Shown here piece by piece: positions 21,301-29,950 of a stretch of DNA of 64,000 nucleotides; within the stretch, counting starts at the first letter, position 1, and the number at the start of each line of letters is the position of its first letter. The stretch is from Anadara kagoshimensis (lineage: Eukaryota; Mollusca; Bivalvia; Arcoida; Arcidae): NCBI GenBank assembly GCA_021292105.1, contig CM037871.1, positions 52,931,261 through 52,995,260 on the forward strand, written 5' to 3'. The notes under the pieces are model-generated. The model was given only the letters and a program-made list of their open reading frames with translations, did not search any database and was not told where the DNA came from. Position numbers and translations under genes: made by a program.

Positions 21301-23908
21301 ATATACATGCTTCTCTTGCTTATGTTTCCATTTCACTAATAATTATATTTGTACCATAGAGCAACTGCTAACAAATAAATTGCTGACGCAAAGATATTGT
21401 AAGTCTATGCTTTTCAAGGCCCTCAAAAAGATTAAATGGCCATAATATTGCTCATAAGGTGTTTCAATACCAATATTACCTTGGATATATTTGACGTCTA
21501 ATAGTTCCATGTTACTTTCATTCTTAATTTTGAATACACAAAGGTTTAGCTAGGAGCCTACCCTTTCGAAGCACCCAGCCACACTTTTCTGTTGCACGTA
21601 CATGTGTGTTCATTTGTTAGCAAAACTACTTTGCTTCGTGATTTTGATGAACAAAATACTATTTGCATGTTTTGACAGTGATCACGCCTAAATCGACTGA
21701 AATAAAGCCAGATATCTCAATAGCTTTTTGGAGTTATCAAAAAGATAATAAGGAGTGGGAGCCTTACCCAGAAGGAATTAGCGAGAAAATAGAAACAGCT
21801 TTCTCCAGGAAACCAACCGGAACAACCGTGATACAGCTAAATAACATTACGTAATTACATTTTATACTATATCATTAAGGCTGCATATTTCATTTTAGTT
21901 GTACGAGTTACGACGGCTATAAATTTATAAATAGCATTCATAAGAGTTCGCGAATGGAATTACATATAACGAGTCATAATATTAATTACAGAGTGATAGA
22001 TTGACATTTGCTCATATCTAAATGGTGCACTTAATATATATTTTCCAAAAGTCCTTTAGGATTCTTATTCATTGACAAAAGTATTTATTAATGTATCACG
22101 TGATCAATACCTTGTAACGATAATGCGCATCAATTACATCCAAAATCCCAAAATTTTCATTTTCAGTTCGTGTAAATATGAACGTTATTGAATAAACGTG
22201 TGTTTCAACATTGTAACTCCTTTAGGTCTCTAGAATGAGCTTTGAAAATGCATTTAAGAAATTGTTATGGAAGTACGAAGTTTTGATATAGTAATTGCAT
22301 TTATGTTTCGATTTCTGCTCTGTGAAATAAATTTACAACTACTGGATGTTGCTAATGTCTGACTGCTGGTTTATACTTCATTCGCTCTAACCTATATTTC
22401 TGATTTGCTACGAAGATGAACTTTTTTTGCAGATGAAATGCATGTATATTTTATGTATTCACATAAAAATTCACATAAAATATAAAACAAACAAACCGGT
22501 CTATGTTCAAATTCTTTTTTTCATTTTTTTTTTTCAGTTTTCGAATTCATTTCCCGAGGATGATTCAGGTTGACATAACCACAAAAGTGGCACGACCAAT
22601 ACGACGGACAGGTATAGTAATATTATACTTAATAAAAAAAATATATCAAATAGTTCTCATTATATAGAAATCAACAAAATGAACAAGATTAAAATATTAA
22701 AACATCCGATGTTTTGTTTAAATTAACGATTGATTGGATCAGGATTATCGCCCCAGTCAAGAATATTTTAATTACATCGAGACGTCACCAGCTACATGTG
22801 AATTGTTTTAGATAATGACCTTTGCAGGTCAATGTGCAGGGAGTGTTCTTGTACGTCATCTATATATCTGTACGTTGTGTTGAATGATTTGGCGACAGTC
22901 TTCTCTAGATTTAACAAGGTTTTGCATGTATTCTGCTTCGTAAGAAAAAAGAAACAAATCAGCAAGTAATGGTGCACAGTTTGTACCCATTGGTATACCG
23001 ATTGTTTGCTGAAAAACTATATTACCAAACACAACAAATATGTTATTTATCAAAAACTCCAACATTTTGATGATAGTATCTTCAGTATATTTTTCTTTGG
23101 AATCCGTATGGTGCTTGACAAAATAACCAGAATCCCTGTTCAGCACCAGATATTTGTATCTTGGTTTACCGTTTTTGTAAAAGAAAGACAAGTGAATAAT
23201 TTCTTTAAGGCGTTCTTTCAATTTAGAATGAGGGATAGTGGTGTATAGTGTAGAAAGATAAAATGTTTAAATACTTTTACTTGAGATTAAGTATAAGAAG
23301 AAAGATGTTCAAGTAATTCTTTAGAATTTTTGAGAATCCACATTTGGTTGATTCCAGATGTAGAATATAAAAACTGATGACAAAAATCACTTGTTTGAAC
23401 TGTCACCAGATAATTGGCCTTGGTATGGTTAAATTATATTTGTAATAAATGATAAATAAAGTACATAGGGATAGTATAAATATTTGTGTTCATCCAGTTT
23501 TATTTTTTCATTCGCATATTTAAGAGCTCCAAAGACTATTTCATCGAGTAGTCATGTCCATTTTTCTTAAGATATGATGAATAGTTCATAGAATTGTTAT
23601 CTTAGCTGATAGTGGTATTTTTGGTAGAGTTAAATTAGTCTTACAGAAATATACTAGTCCCTTTCAAAAGACATACAATCTAAAGTTAAAGTCTTAAAAA
23701 ATGACAGTTTAAGTTAATCAAGAAGAGCATCAGGCCTCATTTCCTGGTGAAAGGTAAACTTTTTTAACTTTGTAAGGTTGTGATTTGGACAAAACAATTG
23801 TTTTTGGTGCTCTCAATCACACATGAAAATATCAAATTTTATTAAGTGATGTATACTAGTTATAATTTTTTATTTGACATTATTTGTGTCATTTCAGAAA
23901 ACGCCTGA
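457..23908 (+). CDS. VWA - 2x MIB/HERC2 - WWE protein, tandem copy A (5' end off window)
   Basis: Spliced gene; exons 457-503, 866-1616, 2166-2212, 2770-2835, 3581-3703, 5290-5409, 6123-6197, 6608-6735, 7496-7582, 9461-9550, 16621-16728, 17196-17394, 17856-18002, 18686-18771, 19466-19536, 20369-20826, 21679-21850, 22538-22611, 23898-23908. Every junction has AG/GT and a compatible phase, and every exon has a counterpart in copy B at 41663-62933. The visible part encodes 952 residues plus stop; exons equivalent to the first four of copy B are left of the window. Order: acidic low-complexity region, VWA domain with DISAS, a Thr in DGPTPLGGG and ITDG, helical stretch, two MIB/HERC2 domains (GPDWSW and GPDWKW cores), Ser/Thr-rich linker, WWE domain. 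WWE domains bind ADP-ribose and MIB/HERC2 domains occur in ubiquitin ligases, but no ligase catalytic domain is visible, so the function is inferred only. The frame is open throughout. The intron 9551-16620 carries a 6.4-kb LINE absent from copy B. Confidence 0.88.
523..576. repeat. GT microsatellite
   Basis: (GT)n directly after the donor of the 457-503 exon; shorter counterpart at 41731-41768. Confidence 0.95.
3581..7582 (+). CDS. copy A VWA-domain exons
   Basis: Exons 3581-3703, 5290-5409, 6123-6197, 6608-6735 and 7496-7582. The first carries the D-x-S-x-S MIDAS motif (LCLDISASM), the third the MIDAS Thr in GPTPLGGGL, the fourth the distal Asp in IILITDGKATP, and the fifth the end of the Rossmann-like fold (RVFCIPVGDANL). 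All five metal-binding positions are present, so divalent-cation-dependent ligand binding is plausible. The introns hold a shared small MITE (5476-5645) and an A-specific TA expansion (6313-6500). Confidence 0.88.
4060..5280. other. intron sequence without recognised elements; deletion in copy B
   Basis: Intron 3704-5289. About 370 bp (roughly 4070-4440) is missing from copy B, where the junction near 45580 carries three tandem TTAGGT-like hexamers. The rest aligns with 45590-46410. Confidence 0.6.
5476..5645. mobile_element. short palindromic MITE (copy A)
   Basis: An almost complete palindrome of about 170 bp: TAATGACAAAAGAAAATGGT on the left pairs with CCACTTTCTTTTATCATTAC on the right, and the outer ends (ACATCACAAATTA / TAATTTGGGATGT) also match. 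Present at the same site in copy B. Confidence 0.7.
6313..6505. repeat. TA microsatellite with interspersed 20-bp unit (copy A)
   Basis: A (TA)n tract of over 50 bp, then further copies of GAAAATGTATAGAACATTCT separated by TA runs. Absent from copy B, where the same intron has a hammerhead-bearing repeat. Confidence 0.9.
7725..8390 (-). mobile_element. mariner-like transposase relic (copy A)
   Basis: On the minus strand, degenerate coding sequence recalls the C-terminal half of mariner transposase: a DQL-TAIR-like stretch, LAPRDF-like residues near 7910, and LEHRWSYCI followed by NYIEK near 7750-7800. Stops and shifts are frequent. The same relic is at 48830-49600, so it predates the duplication. 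No TIRs were located. Confidence 0.5.
8421..8745 (+). mobile_element. tRNA-derived SINE (copy A, shared with B)
   Basis: Begins with a tRNA-like head containing an A box (GTAGCTCAGTGATA) and B box (GGGTTCAATCCC), then a conserved body (GCCAAGCACTCGGCATTACG, ACGAGGGCCTGTGTCACG) and a tail CTTGACTGGGACGTCAAACA. The orthologous copy at 53846-54180 shows that it inserted before the duplication. It may belong to a known molluscan SINE superfamily. Confidence 0.85.
9461..9550 (+). CDS. copy A exon after the VWA core
   Basis: A 90-nt phase-0 exon bounded by TTTCAG and GTAAGT, encoding a stretch with IITSESGGRIVPPEKL and a helix (YLIRMHM). Its counterpart is 55142-55231. It continues the C-terminal part of the VWA fold, where a strand is followed by the last helix. 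The following intron (9551-16620) contains the 6.4-kb LINE. Confidence 0.8.
10122..10843 (+). CDS. LINE ORF1, L1-type RNA-binding protein (one frame break)
   Basis: ATG at 10122. The first 100 or so residues are charged and coiled-coil-like; residues about 104-200 (MWGRKWNLIIRGV onward, IHRLPNG, NIIVRFNN) match the RRM-like central domain of L1 ORF1 proteins (Transposase_22 type), which package LINE RNA. A missing base in or near the C run at 10713-10716 moves the C-terminal part to another frame, which then reads to TAA at 10841-10843. Without the shift the ORF stops at 10778. It belongs to the LINE at 9836-16248. Confidence 0.75.
11214..11400 (+). repeat. imperfect direct repeat in the LINE spacer
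   Basis: A block of about 95 bp, starting with AAATAAGGGAAGGTCA and continuing through ACTAATAGTCGG and GATAAGCT, occurs twice, at about 11217 and 11312. It lies between ORF1 and the NADAR ORF. It could be a promoter-like or structural duplication; function unknown. Confidence 0.6.
11581..12018 (+). CDS. NADAR (YbiA/DUF1768) domain ORF inside the LINE
   Basis: About 145 codons, uninterrupted to TGA at 12016-12018. The NADAR signature is complete: GEKCILSNFYP near the N-terminus, SAEHLYQFQKA (position of the conserved Glu), a central Trp and MKKILLLKF helix, and WGKRKNGQGKNHFGHLLMNIR at the C-terminus. Characterised NADAR proteins act as N-glycosidases (YbiA) or remove ADP-ribose from guanine in nucleic acid. 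The first codon is GTG, and an in-frame TAG lies at 11551-11553 with no ATG between, so the true N-terminus probably comes from splicing (a strong polypyrimidine-TATTACAG acceptor ends at 11575) or from a non-AUG start. It sits between ORF1 and ORF2 of the LINE. Confidence 0.8.
   Translation: MYVRGEKCILSNFYPCDITDENKAVFRSAEHLYQFQKASFFNREELALDIKNAVDAHEAKRLSKSIGRSHLSNLWYQMKLGIMKKILLLKFNQVVDFRHALHESLGQIIVHNVSHTFWGKRKNGQGKNHFGHLLMNIRDEKLQKL
12372..16164 (+). CDS. LINE ORF2: APE endonuclease plus reverse transcriptase (two frame breaks)
   Basis: Begins at ATG 12372 (FGSLNCRGL). The APE-type endonuclease is recognised by AAVYGPNTD, IIGGDFNVP, and RSDHSPV near 13060. One-base shifts near 12470-12483 and 12880 split it across three frames; from about 12883 to 16164 one frame is open for over 1000 codons. 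The RT has NWRPISLLN, LLLDFEKAFDS, GVRQGDPLSPYLF and the catalytic SQYADDTCLLL. A C-x2-C-x-H-x-C type knuckle (CTFCFETKETIIHMFCEC) is near the C-terminus. This set is typical of the L1/Tx1 group. The catalytic YADD and polymerase core look intact. Confidence 0.85.
16621..16728 (+). CDS. copy A helical linker exon
   Basis: A 108-nt phase-0 exon between TTGCAG and GTAAGT, encoding a Met- and Lys-rich helix followed by SSLPEDDI. Its counterpart at 56164-56274 is one codon longer, in an A-run. It links the VWA domain to the first MIB/HERC2 domain. Confidence 0.78.
17196..19536 (+). CDS. copy A tandem MIB/HERC2 domain exons
   Basis: Exons 17196-17394, 17856-18002, 18686-18771 and 19466-19536 encode two successive MIB/HERC2 domains (Pfam MIB_HERC2). 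Domain 1 has GTRVKRGPDWSWQDQDSGG and ends in YKYGHNNKYDL; domain 2 has AVRRGPDWKWDNQDGGDG and ends in YRFGAEDSFDL. Each shows the RGPDW-W-QD-GG core and closing Y-G-E/N-(Y/F)DL that define the family. In Mind bomb and HERC2 these modules bind protein ligands. Confidence 0.92.
17510..20000. repeat. recurrent short intronic repeat (CAAATCACAATCC / AAAGTAAAAAC family)
   Basis: Segments combining AAACAAACATACCAA, CACAATCCCAAAGCAAAG, a short spacer and CCGGAAGGGTAAGC recur in introns at about 17510, 18030, 19020, 19330 and 19750 here. They also occur in inverted form at 2390, 6950, 40620, 43860 and 48050, and in copy B at 57080, 57590, 58380 and 59060. Most predate the duplication. Probably a MITE- or SINE-like family; class not identified. 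Confidence 0.55.
20369..20826 (+). CDS. copy A Ser/Thr-rich linker exon
   Basis: A 458-nt exon (TTTACAG before, GTATGA after) encoding about 152 residues rich in Ser, Thr, Lys and Arg, probably disordered, with KKERSRKDE near the end. It starts by completing the Cys codon shared with the previous exon and ends in phase 1, which fits the WWE exon at 21679. The open frame beyond 20826 reads into the intron. It is a candidate region for phosphorylation. Confidence 0.8.
21679..22611 (+). CDS. copy A WWE-domain exons
   Basis: Exons 21679-21850 and 22538-22611. The first has the N-terminal WWE half (AFWSYQKDNKEWEPYPEGIS followed by a helix); it ends at AC|GTAATT, not at the TAA just inside the intron. 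The second has FPRMIQVDITTKVARPIRRT, the hallmark C-terminal WWE segment with its R-x-I-R-R end. WWE domains in RNF146, Deltex, HUWE1, TRIP12 and PARPs bind iso-ADP-ribose or ADP-ribose. The two Trp and the basic residues are visible; binding itself is inferred. Confidence 0.88.
22856..23368 (-). mobile_element. Penelope-like-type reverse transcriptase fragment
   Basis: Minus-strand translation gives a run with IIHLSFFYKNGKPRYKYLVL, then QQTIGIPMGTNCAPLLADLF and, after a frame break near 22870, TYRYIDDV. MGTNCAPLLADL and RYIDDV are motifs of a Penelope-like type RT lineage. The upstream part (23225-23368) is in several frames. It sits in the last intron of copy A. In copy B the same site holds other sequence, so it arrived or was exchanged after duplication. 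Element class is moderately certain; it is inactive. Confidence 0.55.
23898..23908 (+). CDS. copy A terminal micro-coding exon (Glu-Asn-Ala-stop)
   Basis: After an acceptor (GTCATTTCAG) 11 coding bases complete the phase-1 codon as Glu, add Asn and Ala, and end at TGA; the rest of the exon would be 3' UTR. The identical layout is at 62923-62933. The alternative is reading through the donor at 22612, giving an intronic tail that differs between the copies, so the spliced end is preferred. Confidence 0.6.
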
Positions 23909-24382
23909 ATAATAAGGATATTAACACCTTTTACCAAGTGGATTCAAATTGATGGTCTGATTAACCTTATTTCATCTAATGGTACAAAATGAATGTAATA
24001 AGTGTATGTGTTGTGATGACTTTTATGATTAAGTTATCAAATATATAACAGCAATGATTATTGGCTATTTTCAACCTTGATGAAAACAAGCATGCGGAAG
24101 AATGGTATATAACATTACGTCAGCACTGAAACACATTTTTATCAAATTATAAACGGAACTATGTAAAACTTAATATGGAAGTATGTTAGAAAATTTAACA
24201 ACTCTTTGTTTTATTACTTGCGTTTTCGATTTTACAAATTTAGTGTCCTTCGTTGATATCATTGGTTGTGTTTTGTTAGTGCTTAGATAACGTTATTTAT
24301 GAACGGAATATTATCCTCATAAATTATCAATATTATACAAGAGTAGTATTGTATTACACAATATATCAGTTTTAATTTTACT

Positions 24383-24426
24383 GCACAAGACAGTCGTTTC
24401 GGAATACAAATCCTCATCAGTAGTGC
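24383..24426 (-). ncRNA. hammerhead ribozyme motif, type I, 3' of copy A
   Basis: Read on the minus strand: GCACTA, CTGATGAG, a GGATTTGTATTCC hairpin, GAAAC, GACT loop, GTC, TTGTGC. All catalytic-core bases are present (CUGAUGA, GAA, cleavage after GUC). Stem I is GCACTA/TTGTGC with one mismatch, stem II is GGA-U/U-CC type with one mismatch, stem III is only A-U and C-G closing a four-base loop, as in hammerheads of Penelope-like elements and animal retrozymes. Predicted cleavage lies between 24388 and 24389. Confidence 0.65.
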
Positions 24427-25033
24427 TTGGACCGAAAATATGAAATCATAATCTTTTTTTTCAAGATGTTGAAATCCAAAGGATTTTATTTGTCAAAACA
24501 CGCTCTTCTTCATTAACAGTGTTATTGTCTTTTTTTATTCTATTCAGTGTCTGGCAGCGCTGCAATAACTTTAGTTTGAGCATGGAATAGATACAAGGAT
24601 TTTGTATGGTAACATCCAAAACGATTTCATACTTATCTGTTTCGTCATAGTCATTATTATTTTTTGCTTATGTAAATTTCACTCAAATTGTTTTGACAGT
24701 AGTCTAGTGTCTTGAACGTAATTTCATAAATCAGGTTGGTTACGTTTTAAGTATGATTATATCTTGTTTGCACAGCTTACAGATCGGCTACAACGATCAA
24801 TGACTCAAGTTGCACTCCGTATGACGTTATGCTCTTAAATGACAGGTGAATGAATTTTAGTCGTTATTCGAGGCATGGAACCATTTTCTTCGACGTGAAA
24901 ATTAATATTTTCTACTTTGAATCGGTATAATTGCGGTTTTATGATAATTATCTTCTTTAATATGTAAATGTACTGTGTATATATAGTGTGTTTTTAAATA
25001 ATTGTGAAATTTGTGAAAATAGGATATATTTTT

Positions 25034-25545
25034 AGCTCACCTGACCAAAGGTCATGTGAGCTTATGGTATGGTGCAGCGTGTGTATGTGCGTGTGTGCGT
25101 GCATGTGTGCGTGCGTGCGTCGTTAACACACATTTTCGACTTCTCCTCTGAAAGTACTTGGCAGATTTCAGCGAGACTTGGTCAGAAGCATGTCTGGGTC
25201 GGTGTAATTTAGATTTGTTCATGGCGTTGCCATGGCTACCACAACTAGGTCACAGTGACCTAGGGGTGCAAAAATCTTGAAAAATCTTCTTCTCTGAAAT
25301 CGATGATGGGAAAAAAATCTGATGTGATATTTGGCTTCTCTAGGGACTTAAGCCTATAGATCTCAATGCGAAACAATACCGAAATGGTTAATTATCTCGA
25401 AAACTATAAACTTTTTGTATAGGCATGAATATTAGAATGTTGTAGGTATTGATACAATGATTATTTTGATGTATAGAAAAAGGTCATGGGTTCAAAGGTC
25501 AAGGTCACAGAATCGAAACAATACCATTGCAGCCATGTGCATATC
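25034..25545. repeat. mollusc 'AGCTCACCTGA' dispersed repeat
   Basis: Starts TTTAGCTCACCTGACCAAAG, has a GTGTGCGTGCG tract, then AGGTCACAGTGACC and GGTCATGGGTTCAAAGGTCA. Related sequence surrounds the LINE in copy A (9663-9835 and 16249-16520) and its counterpart in B (55480-56080), showing that the LINE inserted into an older copy of this family. Non-coding. Confidence 0.7.
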
Positions 25546-26462
25546 ACACTTTCCCCTCCTAGCCCAGTAAACTGGTTACCAAGGTAACTGAACAACCTCC
25601 ATACCTTTATTTGGTATATTTCTTCATCATCTCCAGAATTTGACATTTACAAGTAAATGACACAAATTATGATTTACGTGAAGTATGAAGACAATAAATG
25701 GCGGATGATAATGACAGGTAAAATGACAGGTGAAACCAGGTAAATTAATTAAATATACATAAATATCTTATATCATACTGAAGTTTTAATTTGATGTTTT
25801 CTTTAAAATCACATGAGATTTTTTGTAATACTGAAAATTAATATGCATATTTGTCATAATATGTTTATCCAAAATTTTAATAAAAAATAAATTTGTGATT
25901 TTTGCAAATTGTTTATTAAAATATCATTGTAATTTTTTAACTCTAAACAATGGTTTTGTTATCAAAGTGTACTAAGGACCGTGTTTAACATGGCAAAGTT
26001 CAAACAAAATGTCACGCCCTACATCAGCGTAAACATGCGTGATTATGTAGTAAGATGGCATTTGGTTCCTTCAGGACGTTATTGATTTATTGCTACAATA
26101 TAACGTATTTTAACAAACAAGAGATTGTATAAAACGACACATGTCCTATTGTAACGGTTTTATTACACAATTTAAAATCAATTATATAATAAAAAATATT
26201 ATAGAATTAAAATTTATGAAATGCGTAAAATAGTGAATAAACATGGGAACACTAGATGATTTTAATATTGAATAAAAATTATATAATTTGTGACATGGTA
26301 CACTATTGTAATAATTTCGGATTGCGTGAGTTAGTATTTGCATAACTTTCAACACGTAAGGGTCTACAAATTGTTTGTAAACTTCTAATATATTATTTAT
26401 TCCCACCAAATCACACAGTCAATATAACTAGAAATCTAGAAAACCGTTTTTTTTAATTTCTA

Positions 26463-26805
26463 GAGACCACTGCGGTAGCTCAGTTGGTAAAATGCTAGCT
26501 CAGTTAGTGGGAGGTTATTGGTTTGATCCAAGGCGGGTCTCGCCTAAGACTTGAAAGTGGGCAATGATTGTTCTTTCGCCAAGCACTCTGCATTACAAAA
26601 ACTAATGAATGTCACGGTGTCATGGAAACTTACAATAAACGAGGTCCCTTGTCACTGTAGGCTTGGCACTATTAAGAAAACTTCTGTATAATGTCATCAG
26701 CGCAACATAGGCAAAATTTCTAAACCTTCCTCTTTAGCTGGCGACGCCTCGATATAAGTAAACTAATCTTGACTGAGACGTTAAACACCATTACTTAACT
26801 CAACC
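26463..26805 (+). mobile_element. tRNA-derived SINE, intergenic
   Basis: Starts CCACTGCGGTAGCTCAGTTG with a partly duplicated A-box region, has a weaker B box (GGTTTGATCC), the GCCAAGCACTC body and the TTGACTGAGACGTTAAACAC end. Confidence 0.85.
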
Positions 26806-26989
26806 CCATCAAATTACACAGTCGGTATAAACAAAGACCTAGAAAACTGTCCTTTTCTTACTACATAAGTAATCTAGTTTTACTACTTGATACACCATGT
26901 AAACTAATAATCATACATGTAGAATGCAATATTCTCATTTTAGTTGGGTTGATTGCTAATACCATTGATCACACCATATGTTCGGAGTT

Positions 26990-27318
26990 GAGAGTTGTGA
27001 AATGGTGTTTAACGTCCCAGTCAAGATTATTCCACTTATATTTATACGTCGCCAGCTATATATATATATAGACGTATGTGCAGATATTTTGCCTGTGCAT
27101 TGCGCTTTAGTACAGCAGGGTTCTTTATCGTGACAAGGGACCTCGTTTATCGTAAGTTTCCATTACACCGTGACATTCATTAATTTTTGTAATGCAAAGT
27201 GCTTGGCGAAAGAACAGTCACTACCCAATTTCATGGGCCAGAGTAGGACGGGGTGCGAACCCACAACTTTCTACTTTCGGAGTAAGCACTCTACCATCTG
27301 AGTCACTGAGGTGGTCAA
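26990..27318 (-). mobile_element. tRNA-derived SINE, inverted
   Basis: Reverse orientation of the same family: the 3' end (GTGTTTAACGTCCCAGTCAA) lies at low coordinates and the tRNA-like head (GGGTTCGCACC on the minus strand) at 27240-27318. It contains a short TA expansion at 27057-27070. Confidence 0.85.
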
Positions 27319-27952
27319 CATGTGTTTGGAATGAAACTCTATTTTGCATTTTGTTTCAAAAGCATTCCTTATCTACAGTTTCTCTAACATATCTGGCAAA
27401 ATTTACCTATATTCATGAAAAGAAGTAATGAGAAAAACTAGGATAGAATAAATTGCACTAATAATTATTTTGGAACTATCTAAAAGTAAAAGGGAAAATC
27501 TTAGTCAATGAGTAATTTTGAAACTGGGGTCATTGACTAAAATAAAAAAACAACAAAACTGGATTCGAAATGACATCAGCTTAAAACGATCGTACAAATA
27601 AAACATTACATTTATGAATATCTTGGAAATAACACAATAATTTAGATATACAAATTGCCAGACTTGTGTTTAGGCGAAGTCATTGCGAAACTAGGATTAG
27701 TTAAGAGTTTACTTGAAGTGTACGACTTTTCCTGGCTGATAATTATACGAAGGTGTTGACATATTTTAAAATTCTGATAAAGATACAGCATGGTATCGTC
27801 ATATATACCATATTTTAAATGTATTTTATGATTAAATTAAAACAAATGGCATATGACGGTATAAATAGCACATATTGACTGGCTAGATGAACATATCTAA
27901 AAGAACCGGAACCGGAGATATGTAGTTAATGGTCAAATAAAATGTAGCACGC

Positions 27953-27956
<4 letters not shown>

Positions 27957-27994
<38 letters not shown>
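27957..27994. repeat. GA microsatellite
   Basis: (AG)n of about 36 bp in the intergenic region. Confidence 0.95.
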
Positions 27995-27999
<5 letters not shown>

Positions 28000-28373
28000 T
28001 ACTTTTGTTGACATAATTGTACGCAATGTACGCTTAATAAAAGTACAGTTTACCCTACAATGAGACACATGTGTACATACATTGTACACATTATGAATAT
28101 ATTATAAACTATAGTCTCCTTTTGTGCTTTGAAGTAAACATGTTGTAATTATTTAAATTTAAGTTTAAAGAACATGCGATGATAAATACAGTTACTATTT
28201 CTTTTGTTTTGTTTTTTCTTTTTTAAATTTTTATGCACAACAAAGTATAAGAATTACACAACATCATCATGACAGAATTATCAAAGCTTTGTCTTGTTTC
28301 TTTAGTTTCATTTATACTACGGTATAATGAATAATGTTACATACAAAATACAATACTTTATGACTTATACAGG

Positions 28374-28577
28374 CCTGTTGAAAGTGTAACACTCGTCTGA
28401 CGAAAAGGAGTCGAAACCGGCTGCCTAGTGGTTGACCTTTGAATAACCAATGACGGAAAACCTATTAAAACATATAATAGATGGCATTTACTCAGAATCT
28501 GTCGAGATATAACTAACGAGGGGACCAAAATTAGATAATTCTATACCTCATTGTTAAATTTTCGACAGGTCAGTACT
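28374..28577. mobile_element. 200-bp TIR MITE containing one 35-bp satellite-like seed
   Basis: The left end ACAGGCCTGTTGAAAGTGTAA is an inverted match of the right end GTTAAATTTTCGACAGGTCA. Inside, at 28499-28535, CTGTCGAGATATAACTAACG resembles one unit of the array at 34050-37562. The flanks of that array resemble this element, so it looks like an unexpanded relative. Confidence 0.6.
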
Positions 28578-28771
28578 GTTTAACAATAAACATGTTTTAT
28601 TCATTGACTTGTTGTGTAAAGTTTTTAAAATTAAATTTTATATTAATTTATTTGCCAAAAAAATAAACATATACATGTACAAGTCTGAACTTTTATGTTT
28701 TATTGTGTATGAATAACAAAACAGTAACATATTTGCGTAATAATTAGACAATATTTGTCAGTTTGAAATCA

Positions 28772-29095
28772 GATCACTGCAATAATCTCAGTTGGTAGAG
28801 TCTCGCTCCGTAAGTGGGAGGTCGTGACCGGGTAGGACTTACAACTGGGTAGTGACTGTTCTTTCACCAAGCACTCGACATTACGGAATGAAAGTCATGA
28901 TTCTTTCGGGTGGGAAATTAAAAAAAGAGGTCCCGTGTCACGGTGGGCTTGGCACAATAAAGGACCCTGCTGCATAATGCCATCAGCGCAACGCACAGGC
29001 AATATTTCTACACTTTTGCCTATAGCTAACGACGACTCAATACAGGTGAAATATTCTTGACTGGGGCGTTTAACACAATTACTCAACTCTCTGTT
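28772..29095 (+). mobile_element. tRNA-derived SINE, intergenic
   Basis: Head with TCAGTTGGTAGAGT, degraded B box (GGTCGTGACCG), body CACCAAGCACTCGACATTAC, and tail CTTGACTGGGGCGTTTAACA. Confidence 0.82.
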
Positions 29096-29754
29096 TAAAA
29101 TCAGCGTTAATTGTCTGTGGTTATTCAAAACATTTGAAAGTACCATTTTTTTAAATTAAAAAGGAAAAAATAGAATAAAGCAGTTTTTAACTGAAATTAT
29201 TACTTTTTCAAAAGATATTGTAACAAAAACGGAAACCTGTCGGTATCCAATCTAAAACGTACATTCGTCAAATGTCGGGTAAAGAGTAAAGTGGGGTAAT
29301 ACGTCCCTGTGTAAGGATTCTTTCGCTTTTGTCGAGGTGGTACATAGCCAATGTGATCAAAACACGTTTTACTGGATAGCCAATTAAAAACAAACAAAAA
29401 AGTCCAATGTCAGGAAAAGGGCAAAAGAATAAAGTGGGACAATGGACGTTTAAACACTAGTCAAGATTTTTTAACTGATAAGAAGGCGGTCAGTTCCAGT
29501 AGAATGAAGAAAACCAGAATTCCCAAAGAAAACCACCGGACATTACCAAGATAAGTGATAAACTTTATCTGTACCGAGTGTAATTCGAACTAAGCCGCTG
29601 AGGGAAACTTTTGGACTTTGTTATCAGTTAAAATTAAGTTAATTATGATTCTTCATTCGTCTAAAAGGTTTGATTTGGTCGTAACCAGACAGGGTAATGA
29701 CTTTACTTTATTGTTTCCAGAATAAACCAGAACTGTCTCACGAGGTGCAAATTC

Positions 29755-29950
29755 CCCGCCCACAACATTTGCTGTTTTCCCGAGACCTTGACCTTTACGA
29801 TATTATCTTGGTTCAAGATCATGACATACCTTTGAACCATGAAGATTATTTATGTGAAGTTTTATGACAGTCGTCCAACGCATCTATGAAATATGGCTCA
29901 AATACGATTTTACACGGACGGACAGACAGACATGGCGATTCCTATATTTA
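29755..29950. repeat. dispersed repeat with GACGGACAGACAG end
   Basis: Contains ACCTTGACCTTTACGAT, TTGGTTCAAGATCATGACAT and ends near CACGGACGGACAGACAGACA, resembling a second widely dispersed molluscan repeat. No ORF of interest. Confidence 0.5.
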
